In this document: positions 41,221 through 49,156 of the stretch, piece by piece
Position numbering within the stretch: position 1 is the first letter of the stretch
How the letters are laid out: the number at the start of each line of letters is the position of its first letter
Source: JANQIO01 sp965601975
GTDB lineage: Bacteria > Pseudomonadota > Gammaproteobacteria > Pseudomonadales > Halieaceae
Length of the DNA: 64,000 bases
Reading direction: 5' to 3'
NCBI GenBank assembly: GCA_965601975.1
Contig: OZ271856.1
Coordinates: forward strand, 930,001 to 994,000
Made by a program: the position numbers and the translations under genes
The notes under the pieces: model-generated
Databases searched by the model: none
What the model was told of the DNA's origin: nothing
The model's input: only the letters and a program-made list of their open reading frames with translations

Positions 41221-41258
41221 CAACTGACGAAAATAATAGTTGTAAATTTGTCAGGTTG
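41221..41258. promoter_or_regulatory. candidate TetR operator in the divergent promoter
   Basis: Between the dioxygenase start and the TetR gene lies an AT-rich stretch with an imperfect inverted repeat: CAACTGAC at 41221-41228 and GTCAGGTTG at 41250-41258, 21 bp apart. The position fits a site controlling both genes. Symmetry is moderate, so this is a suggestion only. Confidence 0.4.
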
Positions 41259-41298
41259 CAAGTATTTTGTTTCCATCAATATCCAGAGGCCACAGCCG

Positions 41299-41922
41299 AT
41301 GCCCGACACCGCCACCTCGCGTCGCCCCCAGCAACGCGCCATCGAGACCCGCAACGCCCTGCTGGATGCCGCCATAGATGTCTTCAGCACCCGCGGCTTC
41401 GAGGGGATATCCGTGCGGCAGCTCGAGGAGCTGGCCGGGGTCAAGCGCGGCCTGGTGGCCTATCACTTCGGCGACAAGGACGGTCTGTGGAAAGAGGCGG
41501 TGGACCGGCTGTTTGGCGAGCTCGCGGACGATTTCCTGGCGCGGGTCGAGACCCTGGTCGATGTGAACCCGACCGAAGCCGCCCGCGGCATGGTGCGCGC
41601 GTTTGTGCGCTACAGCGCCGCGCGTCCCGAACTCAACCGGATGATGATCCAGGAGTGCGTGGTCGAATCCTGGCGGGTGTCCTACATCGTCGACGAGAAG
41701 ATCGGCCCGCTGCTGGACAACCTCTACGCCATGATGCCCGACGCCGCGAGGCTGCTGTGGGGCGAGCGCGACCCGCACCGCTACTACCTGTTCGTGGGTT
41801 CCAGCGCTTTCGTGTTTTCCGCAGAGCAGGAGTGCCGCAAGCTGTTCGGCGCGGCGCCGCGGGAGCAGGCCTTTGTCGAGCGCCACGCCGATATGGTGGT
41901 GGAGATGCTACTGCCTGATTAG
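41299..41922 (+). CDS. TetR/AcrR family regulator of the ring-cleavage operon
   Basis: 207 residues from ATG 41299 (MPDTATSRRPQQRAIETR). The N-terminal helix-turn-helix reads ISVRQLEELAGVKRGLVAYH, standard TetR; the rest is the helical ligand-binding domain. It is divergent from the dioxygenase and very probably represses that operon until an aromatic ligand binds; this is inferred from position. The last bases overlap the convergent pcm gene. Confidence 0.9.
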   Translation: MPDTATSRRPQQRAIETRNALLDAAIDVFSTRGFEGISVRQLEELAGVKRGLVAYHFGDKDGLWKEAVDRLFGELADDFLARVETLVDVNPTEAARGMVRAFVRYSAARPELNRMMIQECVVESWRVSYIVDEKIGPLLDNLYAMMPDAARLLWGERDPHRYYLFVGSSAFVFSAEQECRKLFGAAPREQAFVERHADMVVEMLLPD

Positions 41923-42674
41923 TCCTGGTGATCGCCGGTGAGGGGCACAAAGCGTACCGGGAGCACCGAGCGCTCTTTGGTGCTGCCGTTCTCACCCTTC
42001 TCCACCAGTATCAGTTCCTGGAAGCCGCCGCGGCCCTCCACCGGGATGATCAGCTTGCCGCCGGGCTTGAGCTGCTCCACCAGGGGCGGCGGAATATTGT
42101 CGGCGGCGGCCGTGACGATGATGCCGTCGAAGGGCGCGTGTTCGGGCCAGCCCAGGTAGCCGTCGCCGGTTTTCAGGGTGATGTTCTCGTAGCCGAGTCG
42201 GCCCAACACCTCACCCGCCGATTCGGTCAGCCCCGCGATGATCTCGATACTGTAGATATGTTTGACCAGGCCAGAGAGCACGGCGGCCTGGTAGCCGGAG
42301 CCGGTGCCCACCTCCAGCACCACGTGGTCGGGCTCCGGGTCGAGGAAGTCGGTCATCAGGGCGACGATGAAGGGCTGTGAGATGGTCTGCCCATGGGTGA
42401 TGGGCAGGGCGGTATTGAGGTAGGCCCGGGACTTCATCGAATCCGTGACGAATTCGTGCCGGGGCACGGCCGCCATGGCGGCCATCACCCGGTCGCTGAG
42501 CTTGCTGCGCCCGGTGTAGTCCACTGTGTCCGCGGTGGAGTCGCGAATTGCCTCCAGCATGTCCATGCGCGCCTCCCGGTACCCCTCCAGCGCGACCAGT
42601 GCAACGGCGACCAGCATCAGCGCCAGCACAGTCACCAGGCGGGTAGGTGCGTTGCGTAAGTTCAGTCTGCGCAT
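41919..42674 (-). CDS. pcm: protein-L-isoaspartate O-methyltransferase with N-terminal membrane anchor
   Basis: 251 residues. The methyltransferase core begins near residue 55, with HGQTISQPFIVALMTDFL and the SAM-binding VVLEVGTGSGYQAAVLSGL, then GDGYLGWPEHAPFDGIIVTAA. It repairs isoaspartyl residues in damaged proteins. Unlike cytosolic Pcm (about 208 residues) it has a ~40-residue extension with a hydrophobic helix (LVTVLALMLVAVALVALEG), which looks like a signal anchor or cleavable signal. The usual surE-pcm-nlpD-rpoS context is absent, so this may be a second, envelope-located copy. Confidence 0.9.
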   Translation of the reverse strand: MRRLNLRNAPTRLVTVLALMLVAVALVALEGYREARMDMLEAIRDSTADTVDYTGRSKLSDRVMAAMAAVPRHEFVTDSMKSRAYLNTALPITHGQTISQPFIVALMTDFLDPEPDHVVLEVGTGSGYQAAVLSGLVKHIYSIEIIAGLTESAGEVLGRLGYENITLKTGDGYLGWPEHAPFDGIIVTAAADNIPPPLVEQLKPGGKLIIPVEGRGGFQELILVEKGENGSTKERSVLPVRFVPLTGDHQD

Positions 42675-42763
42675 AACATTCTTCTATAAATATAGACCCT
42701 GCAATGACCGCTGTCGGCCGTTTGCCGTAGAATGCTGCGCAGTGACCAACAACGGGAGTTGCC

Positions 42764-43534
42764 ATGTACGCCTCACGCCTGCCTGTCCTGAAAACCCTGC
42801 TCGCCCTGGTGCTGACCGGGTTCACGCTCGTCGCCGCAGCCGCCGAGCCCCTGCGGGTGGCCCTGTCGCCCGACTACATGCCGCTGGCGTTCAAGCAGGA
42901 CGGGAAACTGCTGGGTATCGAGGTCGACAACGCGCGGGAGGTCGGCAGTATCCTCGGCCGCCCGGTGAAGTTCGTGGAAATGACCCAGGACGGCTACATC
43001 GATGCGCTGAACAGCGGCAAGGTGGACGTGGTCATGTCTGGCTACAGCATTACCCCGGAGCGCAAGGCACAGGTCGCCTTTGCAGATTCCTTCATGCAGA
43101 TCGGGCAGATGGCCATTATTCTCGCCGAGCGCGCCGGGCAGCTGGCGTTCCCCCGCGCCATCTACCAGAGCGGGATGCGCATTGGCGTGGAGCCCGGCAC
43201 TACCGGCTTCAAGTTCACCCGGGACAACTTCCCCGGTGCCGAGATCCTGACCTTCCCGGAGCCCGATGCCGCCTTTGACGCCCTGCGCAAGCGCGACATC
43301 GACTTCTACATCCACGATGCACCCACCAGCTGGAACCTCGCGTCGAGCAACGACAACCAGGACATGCTCAGCCTGTACCGGCCCCTGAACCGGGAGGAAC
43401 TGGCCTGGGCCGTGCGCAAGGACAATGCCGTGCTGCAACAGCGGCTCAACGCGGCACTGGCGGAGCTGCGCGCCAACGGCCGTTTGATGGCGATCCAGAA
43501 CTACTGGATTCCGGTCACCGTGCAGGTGAGATAG
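42764..43534 (+). CDS. periplasmic solute-binding protein, family 3
   Basis: 256 residues with a signal peptide (LKTLLALVLTGFTLVAAAAE). The mature part starts LRVALSPDYMPLAF and contains the family-3 signature GIEVDNAREVGSIL and a conserved SGYSITPERKAQVAFADSF, as in amino-acid-binding ABC components. No permease or ATPase gene is adjacent, so it is either an orphan receptor for a remote transporter or a sensor partner. Ligand unknown. Confidence 0.88.
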   Translation: MYASRLPVLKTLLALVLTGFTLVAAAAEPLRVALSPDYMPLAFKQDGKLLGIEVDNAREVGSILGRPVKFVEMTQDGYIDALNSGKVDVVMSGYSITPERKAQVAFADSFMQIGQMAIILAERAGQLAFPRAIYQSGMRIGVEPGTTGFKFTRDNFPGAEILTFPEPDAAFDALRKRDIDFYIHDAPTSWNLASSNDNQDMLSLYRPLNREELAWAVRKDNAVLQQRLNAALAELRANGRLMAIQNYWIPVTVQVR

Positions 43535-43576
43535 ACGTAGAAACGGGCCCAGGAATCATCTTCACATAAAAAGAAC

Positions 43577-43604
43577 GATCACAAAGAAATAATCAATTTC
43601 ACAG
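43577..43604 (+). promoter_or_regulatory. candidate regulatory motif shared with the dabB/LysR promoter
   Basis: GATCACAA at 43577-43584, then TCA, TT and AGAA at the same spacing as at 49104-49131 in the LysR/dabB intergenic region. It lies 70 bp upstream of ATG 43647 in an AT-rich 112-bp gap. The match is about half of the bases over 25 positions beyond the identical 8-mer. Confidence 0.35.
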
Positions 43605-43646
43605 AATGATGCGCTCCCGCTAATGTGGCGGTATTGATAGCGGGAG

Positions 43647-44609
43647 ATGTCATTCATGCCCCAATTTCCTACCCAAAACAGCAAGCCTGACGGGCGTGGC
43701 CTGAAGCTGGTGCACGCCTCTGACACTCGCCCCCTGCGGGTGGCGTGCTCGGGCCTTGCCGTGGAGCTGGCGCCGCATCTGCAGCAATTACTGCGGAAGG
43801 CCGGTGCCCAGCTGTCGCTCGACACCGATACGGCGGCCGACAATGGCCACCACGGGTTTGTACTGGACCGCTGGCGCGGCGCCCCCGCTGCGACTGAAAT
43901 TGGTTTGTACCCGATACAGGGGCTGCCGGGCACGTTGAAAGGCCTCGCCCCGCGGCTCTCCCTGCTGGTGGCAACCCTGCCGCGCAGCGCGAGTGCAGAC
44001 GTCATCCTGGCCCTTTCGGGCCTGGCGGGACGCGCACTGCCGGAGCAGCCGAGAATTGTTGTGGTGGACCAGCCGTTGGCTGCGGACATCCTTGCGCAGC
44101 AATACCCGCTGGCAGAAGTGGAAACCCTGTCGACACCGGATACGGTGGATACGCTGCTTGCATCGCCGGATCGCATCGATCTGCTGGTGCTGCCGGAGCT
44201 GCTGGGCCCGCTGTTTGCCAGGCTCGCCCTGGGCCTGGCGGGAACGCGCGACGTCAGCCTGGACCTGAGAACTCACGGTGGCGCCCTGCACGTGGGCCAT
44301 CGCGCCGAGACCGGTGGCGAAGTCGAACCTGCAGCCCTGGTGCTCTCGGCAGTCTGGCTGCTGTTGGCGCTGGGCCGCCCGGAAGCGGCGGAAACGCTCC
44401 ACAACGCCGTTCTCAAGACCCTTGAAGAAGGTGTTCACACCAACGCCCTGGAGCCGCTGAATCCCTACAGCACCTGGGTCGTCCCCGAGCGCATGATCGA
44501 AGCGATCGAAGCGCGCCTTGGGCAAAAGCCCCGTCGCCTGGAAGCAGTACGCTACACCAAAGAAGCCGGGGCAGTGCGCCCCGGCTCACATCTCAAGCGA
44601 GTCGTTTAA
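43647..44609 (+). CDS. degenerate isocitrate/isopropylmalate dehydrogenase-like protein
   Basis: 320 residues. The C-terminal half follows the isocitrate/isopropylmalate dehydrogenase fold: IDLLVLPELLGPLFARLALG aligns with the family's V-x-x-N-L-x-G-D-I-x-S-D block, and AALVLSAVWLLLALGRPEAA, then LKTLEEGVHTNAL, with the C-terminal ANPTALILSAAMML region. Catalytic residues are gone: the conserved Asn is Glu184, and the metal-binding Asp positions are Pro188 and Arg192; the HGSAP nucleotide loop reads HRAET. The N-terminal half is shorter and diverged. It should not be an active dehydrogenase; a binding, regulatory or scaffold role is conceivable. It converges on the dabB-dabA-arsR operon and shares a promoter motif with it. 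Confidence 0.6.
   Translation: MSFMPQFPTQNSKPDGRGLKLVHASDTRPLRVACSGLAVELAPHLQQLLRKAGAQLSLDTDTAADNGHHGFVLDRWRGAPAATEIGLYPIQGLPGTLKGLAPRLSLLVATLPRSASADVILALSGLAGRALPEQPRIVVVDQPLAADILAQQYPLAEVETLSTPDTVDTLLASPDRIDLLVLPELLGPLFARLALGLAGTRDVSLDLRTHGGALHVGHRAETGGEVEPAALVLSAVWLLLALGRPEAAETLHNAVLKTLEEGVHTNALEPLNPYSTWVVPERMIEAIEARLGQKPRRLEAVRYTKEAGAVRPGSHLKRVV
44556..44586 (-). terminator. probable terminator of the dab operon inside the opposing gene end
   Basis: A perfect 8-bp stem, AGCCGGGG 44564-44571 with CCCCGGCT 44579-44586, 7-base loop. On the minus strand it is followed by TTCTTTGG. It lies 40 bp beyond the arsR stop, within the last codons of the convergent gene. Confidence 0.55.
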
Positions 44610-44625
44610 AAAAACGAAGAAGTGA

Positions 44626-44994
44626 TTAATGACGGGTGGTCGCGAATGCGCCCACCCAGAGATTGCGAGCGTCTTCGATCTGCTCGTCAGTGACTTCGTG
44701 CACGTTCCCCGCGATAAAGTTCACACCTTCCACCAGCCACCATGCCAGCCGGTCTGAGGTAAGGTCGTAGAGCCTTATCCGACCCATACGCTTTTCCTCC
44801 ACCAGCCGCTTGTTGCGCAGCTCTGCGAGGTGCTGTGATACACGGGTCTGGGGCAGCGCGAGTTTATCGGCAATGCTGGTAACGCTGTGCTCGCCGCGAC
44901 TGGCGAGCAGCTGGACGATCAGGATGCGGTCCGGGTGGGACAACACTTTCAGCAGCCCACCCAGTTCCTGAGCGACGATCCTCCGGTTCGGCAT
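44626..44994 (-). CDS. ArsR-type transcriptional regulator in the dab operon
   Basis: 122 residues from ATG 44994, one base after the dabA stop (TGATATG), so translationally coupled. Winged helix-turn-helix is clear: LSHPDRILIVQLLASRGEHS, then SIADKLALPQTRVSQHLAEL. No cysteine pair for metal sensing is present; the only oddity is a C-terminal extension of ~40 residues. Its place as third gene of dabB-dabA suggests feedback control of inorganic carbon uptake. The inducing signal is unknown. Confidence 0.85.
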   Translation of the reverse strand: MPNRRIVAQELGGLLKVLSHPDRILIVQLLASRGEHSVTSIADKLALPQTRVSQHLAELRNKRLVEEKRMGRIRLYDLTSDRLAWWLVEGVNFIAGNVHEVTDEQIEDARNLWVGAFATTRH

Positions 44995-44995
44995 A

Positions 44996-47485
44996 TCAGG
45001 CAGCCTCGCTCTGTTGGCTGCCAGTGGCGTCGCGGTCGATGACCCGAACCCAGTTGCCGCCGCCACGGGGGCGGCGCCACAGGGCGCCCGCATCGTCGAT
45101 GGCGTGCATCTGGATCCAGCCATTGTCGACCAGGCGTGCCAGGTCTTCGTGCTTCTCCACGATGCGGTCGATCGCCGCGCGGGGCGCTTCGATCACCGCT
45201 GACAGGCGCAGCGGTTCGTGAATGTAGTCCTGGCCATCGTGCAGTGACTGCATGGGCAGGCCACTGCGCAGGTCGCCGCCCACGCCCTCCAGCACGCCGA
45301 TACCGCTCACCACGTTATGCAGCGTCTTGTCGCCGCTGCCAAAGCAGCGGTTGTCGACGGTGGAACCGTAGTACTGCAGCGTAATCCAGCTGGCGACCAC
45401 CAGCGGTGCCGTGAGAATCGTCTCCAGCACGCCGTAGTCGTTGTCATCCTGGTGCCGGTACTCGTGCAGGAAACTGCGACCCTCCAGGGACAGGCCCCGG
45501 GTGCGGGTGCGAGGCGCTGCGATAAACGCGTAGCAACCGGCCAGACCCCACTCCGGTCGAACCTGGGACCAGTCTCCGGCGCGGCCGATGACGCTGGTCT
45601 GCAGGGACTTGCCGGGTTGGACGCCGAGATCGGCAGCGCGCTCGGCGCGCACCTGTGCAGACGCCCGGGCGAACTCCGCCTCAAGGGCTTCCACCTGGCG
45701 CTGATGGCCCTCTGCGAAAGAATCCGTATCCAGCAACCGCACCTCATCGGTGGTGGTGTCGTGCAAGGCGGCGGCAAAGGCCGTATCCGAGGGAATGTCG
45801 ATCCCCCGCTGCAGGAGACCGGCGCGAACAAAGCGGTCGTTCAGCAACTGCGCCGCGAGCCGGGCGTTGATATCGCCGGCGTGACCGCCACAGGCGCCGC
45901 AGTCGAGGGCGGAGGCATGGGGATTGTTTGTCGTCGTCGAGCCGTGGCCGGCGAAGACCACCAGCGGGGCGAAGTCCCGGGTGAGCGACATACCGCGAAG
46001 CATGCCCTCGGCCAGAGAGACCTTTTCCGACAGTGTGGCGTTGAGGGTGTGGTGGTGCCCGTCGCAGCTGCTGGACTGGGTCTTACTGCCCAGCAGGGCC
46101 GCACCCAGCTTCCACAGGTAGCCAAGTCCCAGGGCTTCGACATAACCGAAGCCGGCGACGCCACCGCGCTGGAATCGCGCCCAGCGGCCTGCCAGTGTCT
46201 TGTCTTCAAGCTGGCTGGTTTTCCAGGCGCCCTGGTCCAGCGTGCACTCCTGGCTTTCGAAGCCGGGTTCCAGCAACACTGGACAGCGCGCGCTGAGATC
46301 TTCGGTGGCGGACTCCACCTCGACCGCGAGTCCGAAAAAGCCCGCGAAGCCCAGGGTATGGACATCCATATCGCCGGCTTCCAGGGCGCGACGCAGGCGC
46401 TCCGAGCGAACGTCGATGCAGAATACCGCCTGCGCCTCGGGCCGTGCGCCGCTGTTTTGCAACGTTGCGCGGGTTTCTATGTCGGCCGCCAGTTCGCGCT
46501 GGGAAACGCGCTCGAAAGCGAGTTGCAGGACCTGGTCGGTGGCACTCAGTGCGCGCCACAGTGAGCTGTCGGTATCCAGGTAGTGCTGGCAGCAGGCAAC
46601 GAGGTCGCTGTCGCGCAGCTTTGCACTCGGTGACGAGAGCAGAACCAGCTCCCAGGCGGCGCGAATTGCCAGCAGCTGGCGAGCGGCGGAGCCCTCTTCA
46701 CCGCGAAGTTCACGGGTCCAGCCGCGGTAGCGTGCGTATCCCGCCCAGCCGGCGACGTCTGCCAGCAGCCGGTGGAAGTAGGGCACCAGTGCCTGGTCGG
46801 GCAGCTGCAGGCGCTCCACCAGGGCCGTCAGGACTTCGATGGGCTGGGTCGGCAGCGAGGCGAATGTCTGGCGGGCCTGCTTGAGCCCCAGCAGCTCGGC
46901 GCTGCGATCGATGCTTGCCACTTCCCGGTAGGAGGACCAGGGGTCGGCATGGGTGGGCGCGGCGGACCAGACGGCAATGCCCTGGTCAAAAAAGTCCGCG
47001 GCCCAGTTGGAGATGGCGCCTTCAATCAGCTGTGGCCAGTCGACGTCGCTGCGCCGTGCGGCCAGCGTCGCCACAGTGGGCAGCCGGAATCGTTCAACCG
47101 GAACATCGGACTGCAGGACTTCGGCCCTCACGCGCTCCACGCTGGTCTGTACGCCCAGCTCGCCCGCCAGTTCCGCAATCGCGCCGGCGATGTCGCGGTC
47201 CTGGATGCGTCCGGCGTCGAGCAGGGACGCGTAGTAGGCGCGAGGCATGGTCAGCCGGGCGCCAAAGGCCTTGGCCATCGTGCGCGCGCTGCCGGACAGG
47301 GTTTGTCCGGCGACGCCCAGCAGCGGGTTGACTGCGACGAAGTTGGACAGCGGCCACAGGGGTGCAATCCTGGCGCCGGCCTCGGAGGCCGCCTTGTCCA
47401 CGGCGCGCCGCATGGCGGCGGGATCACGTGTAGACCCGGCTTCGGTCGCCAGGTGCCCAGTGTTTTCTTGGTCCGGTGAGTACAT
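44996..47485 (-). CDS. dabA: DAB inorganic carbon transporter, DabA (DUF2309)
   Basis: 829 residues from ATG 47485, chosen because GAGGGAG lies 5 bases upstream and a TTG six codons earlier does not have one. DabA is the cytoplasmic zinc, carbonic-anhydrase-like subunit of the energy-coupled DAB complex that accumulates bicarbonate. The zinc ligands match the known pattern and spacing: Cys356 and Asp358 in FCIDVRSE, His514 in FAGHG, and Cys529 fifteen residues later in SALDCGACGG. The dabB stop is 10 bp upstream and arsR follows after one base. No RuBisCO gene is in the window, so supply of CO2/bicarbonate for anaplerotic carboxylation is the more cautious reading. Confidence 0.95.
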   Translation of the reverse strand: MYSPDQENTGHLATEAGSTRDPAAMRRAVDKAASEAGARIAPLWPLSNFVAVNPLLGVAGQTLSGSARTMAKAFGARLTMPRAYYASLLDAGRIQDRDIAGAIAELAGELGVQTSVERVRAEVLQSDVPVERFRLPTVATLAARRSDVDWPQLIEGAISNWAADFFDQGIAVWSAAPTHADPWSSYREVASIDRSAELLGLKQARQTFASLPTQPIEVLTALVERLQLPDQALVPYFHRLLADVAGWAGYARYRGWTRELRGEEGSAARQLLAIRAAWELVLLSSPSAKLRDSDLVACCQHYLDTDSSLWRALSATDQVLQLAFERVSQRELAADIETRATLQNSGARPEAQAVFCIDVRSERLRRALEAGDMDVHTLGFAGFFGLAVEVESATEDLSARCPVLLEPGFESQECTLDQGAWKTSQLEDKTLAGRWARFQRGGVAGFGYVEALGLGYLWKLGAALLGSKTQSSSCDGHHHTLNATLSEKVSLAEGMLRGMSLTRDFAPLVVFAGHGSTTTNNPHASALDCGACGGHAGDINARLAAQLLNDRFVRAGLLQRGIDIPSDTAFAAALHDTTTDEVRLLDTDSFAEGHQRQVEALEAEFARASAQVRAERAADLGVQPGKSLQTSVIGRAGDWSQVRPEWGLAGCYAFIAAPRTRTRGLSLEGRSFLHEYRHQDDNDYGVLETILTAPLVVASWITLQYYGSTVDNRCFGSGDKTLHNVVSGIGVLEGVGGDLRSGLPMQSLHDGQDYIHEPLRLSAVIEAPRAAIDRIVEKHEDLARLVDNGWIQMHAIDDAGALWRRPRGGGNWVRVIDRDATGSQQSEAA

Positions 47486-47495
47486 GGTGTCTCCC

Positions 47496-49034
47496 TCAGT
47501 CAAAAGATGCCCGGCCGGCGCGGAAGGCTCCGAGCCAGCGGTTTACGAGAATGTTGATATAGAGGCCCTGGGCCAGGTGTACCCGCAGCTGCTGCCAGGC
47601 TTTTGCCTGCAGGGGCCTGCCCTGCAACAGGGCGATGACCAGGCAGCCAATGACCACGACAGCGAGGATGGCGGCAGTCACCAGGGTCGGCATCGCGGCC
47701 TGTGCAAAGAGATCTGCATAGAGCAGTGCAGCGGCACGTTGCAGTCCCAGGTAAGCCAGTGCCGTTCCTGCGACGCTGGTCACGAGGCGCATGCCCGCCT
47801 TGAAGCCCGGTTGGGGCGCATCCAGGTATAGCCAGAGCCCCAGCATCAGAACCAGCCCCAGTGACAGGACTACGGCGTCCTGCAGCCAGTCGTAGCCAAG
47901 CATGGCGGCGAAGCCGAGATAGCAAGCCAGAATCAGGCCGAGTAGGGGCAGGCCCGCAGCGAGCGGGGTGGCCCGGGTGCCGCGACGCCACCCTTCCGCG
48001 TGCTGCCGGCGAACGGCGTCGCCGCTGGTCAGGAAGGCGTGGGCCTTGTAGAGCGAATGGCCGACAAGATGGACCATGGCGGCGCTGTAGGCGCCCAGGC
48101 CACACTGCAACATCATGAAGCCCATCTGGCCCACCGTGGAGTAAGCCAGGGCAGACTTGATATTGGATTGGGTCATCATGATGGCCGTGCCGATGATTGC
48201 GGTGGTGCCACCGAGTGCAGCTACCGTGAGGCTGATCGTGGGAGCCGCGGTCATCAGGTCTGAGAACCTGAGCAGCAGGAAGCCGCCCGCGTTGACAATG
48301 CCCGCATGCAGCAGGGCCGACACGGGAGTCGGGGTTTCCATAACTTCCACCAGCCAGCCGTGGGTGGGGAACTGCGCGGATTTGAGCACCGCGGTCAACG
48401 CGATCAGACCCGCCGCCAGGCCCAGCGCACCGGTTTGCTCTCCCGCTGAGATATGCGCCAGCAGGGCGGTGATATCCGCAGTGCCAAAGGCAGCGATAAG
48501 CACGCCAAAAGCGATCAGCAGTGAGGCGTCACCGATGCGGGCCAGGATGAACTTCTTGCGTGCCGCCAGCACCGCCCGGGGGCGCTCGCGCCGGAATACA
48601 AGCAGCCGGTTGAGCAGCAGGCTCATGCCCACCCAGGCGCCGATCATGAGATAGAGATTGCCCGCGATCAGCAGCGTGGTCACGGCCGCGAGGGTCAGCG
48701 CCATGTCGCGCATGAATTCCCCGTGGCGGCTGTCGCCGGCCAGGTACTGGCGGCTGTACTGCAGCACCGCCAGGCCGAGAAAGGTCACCAGAAGCAGCAG
48801 GGTCGCGCCCAGGGCGTCCAGGCGTACCGAGAGCCCGATGCCGACAACGCCCAGCAGCGGGCTCTGTCCCTGCCCCTGGGCCACCAGCAGGGCGATGGAA
48901 AGAAGTGAAGCTGCCAACGGCGCTGCCGCCAGCCACAGGGGCCAGCGCGCCGGTTGCCGGTAGAACAGCAGGGCCAGCACCGCATAGAGCGCTGGCGCGG
49001 CTGCCGGCAGAAAATACAAGTAGGCCTGGTTCAT
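47496..49034 (-). CDS. dabB: DAB inorganic carbon transporter, DabB (NuoL/Mrp-type)
   Basis: 512 residues from ATG 49034. About fourteen membrane helices of the proton-conducting antiporter family; KSAQFPTHGWLVEVMETPTP (residues ~225-244) is the family signature with the key Lys and His region, and SNIKSALAYSTVGQMGFMML is the second conserved helix. DabB couples ion flux to DabA. A TTG at 49058 is in frame but lacks a ribosome-binding site. First gene of dabB-dabA-arsR, divergent from the LysR regulator. Confidence 0.94.
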   Translation of the reverse strand: MNQAYLYFLPAAAPALYAVLALLFYRQPARWPLWLAAAPLAASLLSIALLVAQGQGQSPLLGVVGIGLSVRLDALGATLLLLVTFLGLAVLQYSRQYLAGDSRHGEFMRDMALTLAAVTTLLIAGNLYLMIGAWVGMSLLLNRLLVFRRERPRAVLAARKKFILARIGDASLLIAFGVLIAAFGTADITALLAHISAGEQTGALGLAAGLIALTAVLKSAQFPTHGWLVEVMETPTPVSALLHAGIVNAGGFLLLRFSDLMTAAPTISLTVAALGGTTAIIGTAIMMTQSNIKSALAYSTVGQMGFMMLQCGLGAYSAAMVHLVGHSLYKAHAFLTSGDAVRRQHAEGWRRGTRATPLAAGLPLLGLILACYLGFAAMLGYDWLQDAVVLSLGLVLMLGLWLYLDAPQPGFKAGMRLVTSVAGTALAYLGLQRAAALLYADLFAQAAMPTLVTAAILAVVVIGCLVIALLQGRPLQAKAWQQLRVHLAQGLYINILVNRWLGAFRAGRASFD

Positions 49035-49082
49035 GGTTCCGCACACCAATTGATTCAACTGGGCGCCAGTGTGCAGAAATTC

Positions 49083-49138
49083 TTTTCATTGATAAAATTG
49101 AAAGATCACAATATATCGTTCACATTACGAGAACGAAG
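49083..49138. promoter_or_regulatory. divergent LysR/dabB promoter with dyads
   Basis: The 122-bp gap between dabB and the LysR gene is AT-rich and holds two near palindromes: TTTCATTGAT / AAAATTGAAA at about 49084-49103, and CGTTC-N9-GAACG at 49117-49135. GATCACAA at 49104-49111 sits between them and recurs upstream of the dehydrogenase-like gene at 43577. Typical arrangement for LysR autoregulation and activation of the divergent operon. Confidence 0.5.
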
Positions 49139-49156
49139 AATCCAGGGTGAGAAGCC

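Noticed and set aside
45317..46564. 415-codon plus-strand open frame opposite dabA
   Set aside because: Shadow of dabA; no ribosome-binding site or recognisable domain, whereas dabA has all zinc ligands.
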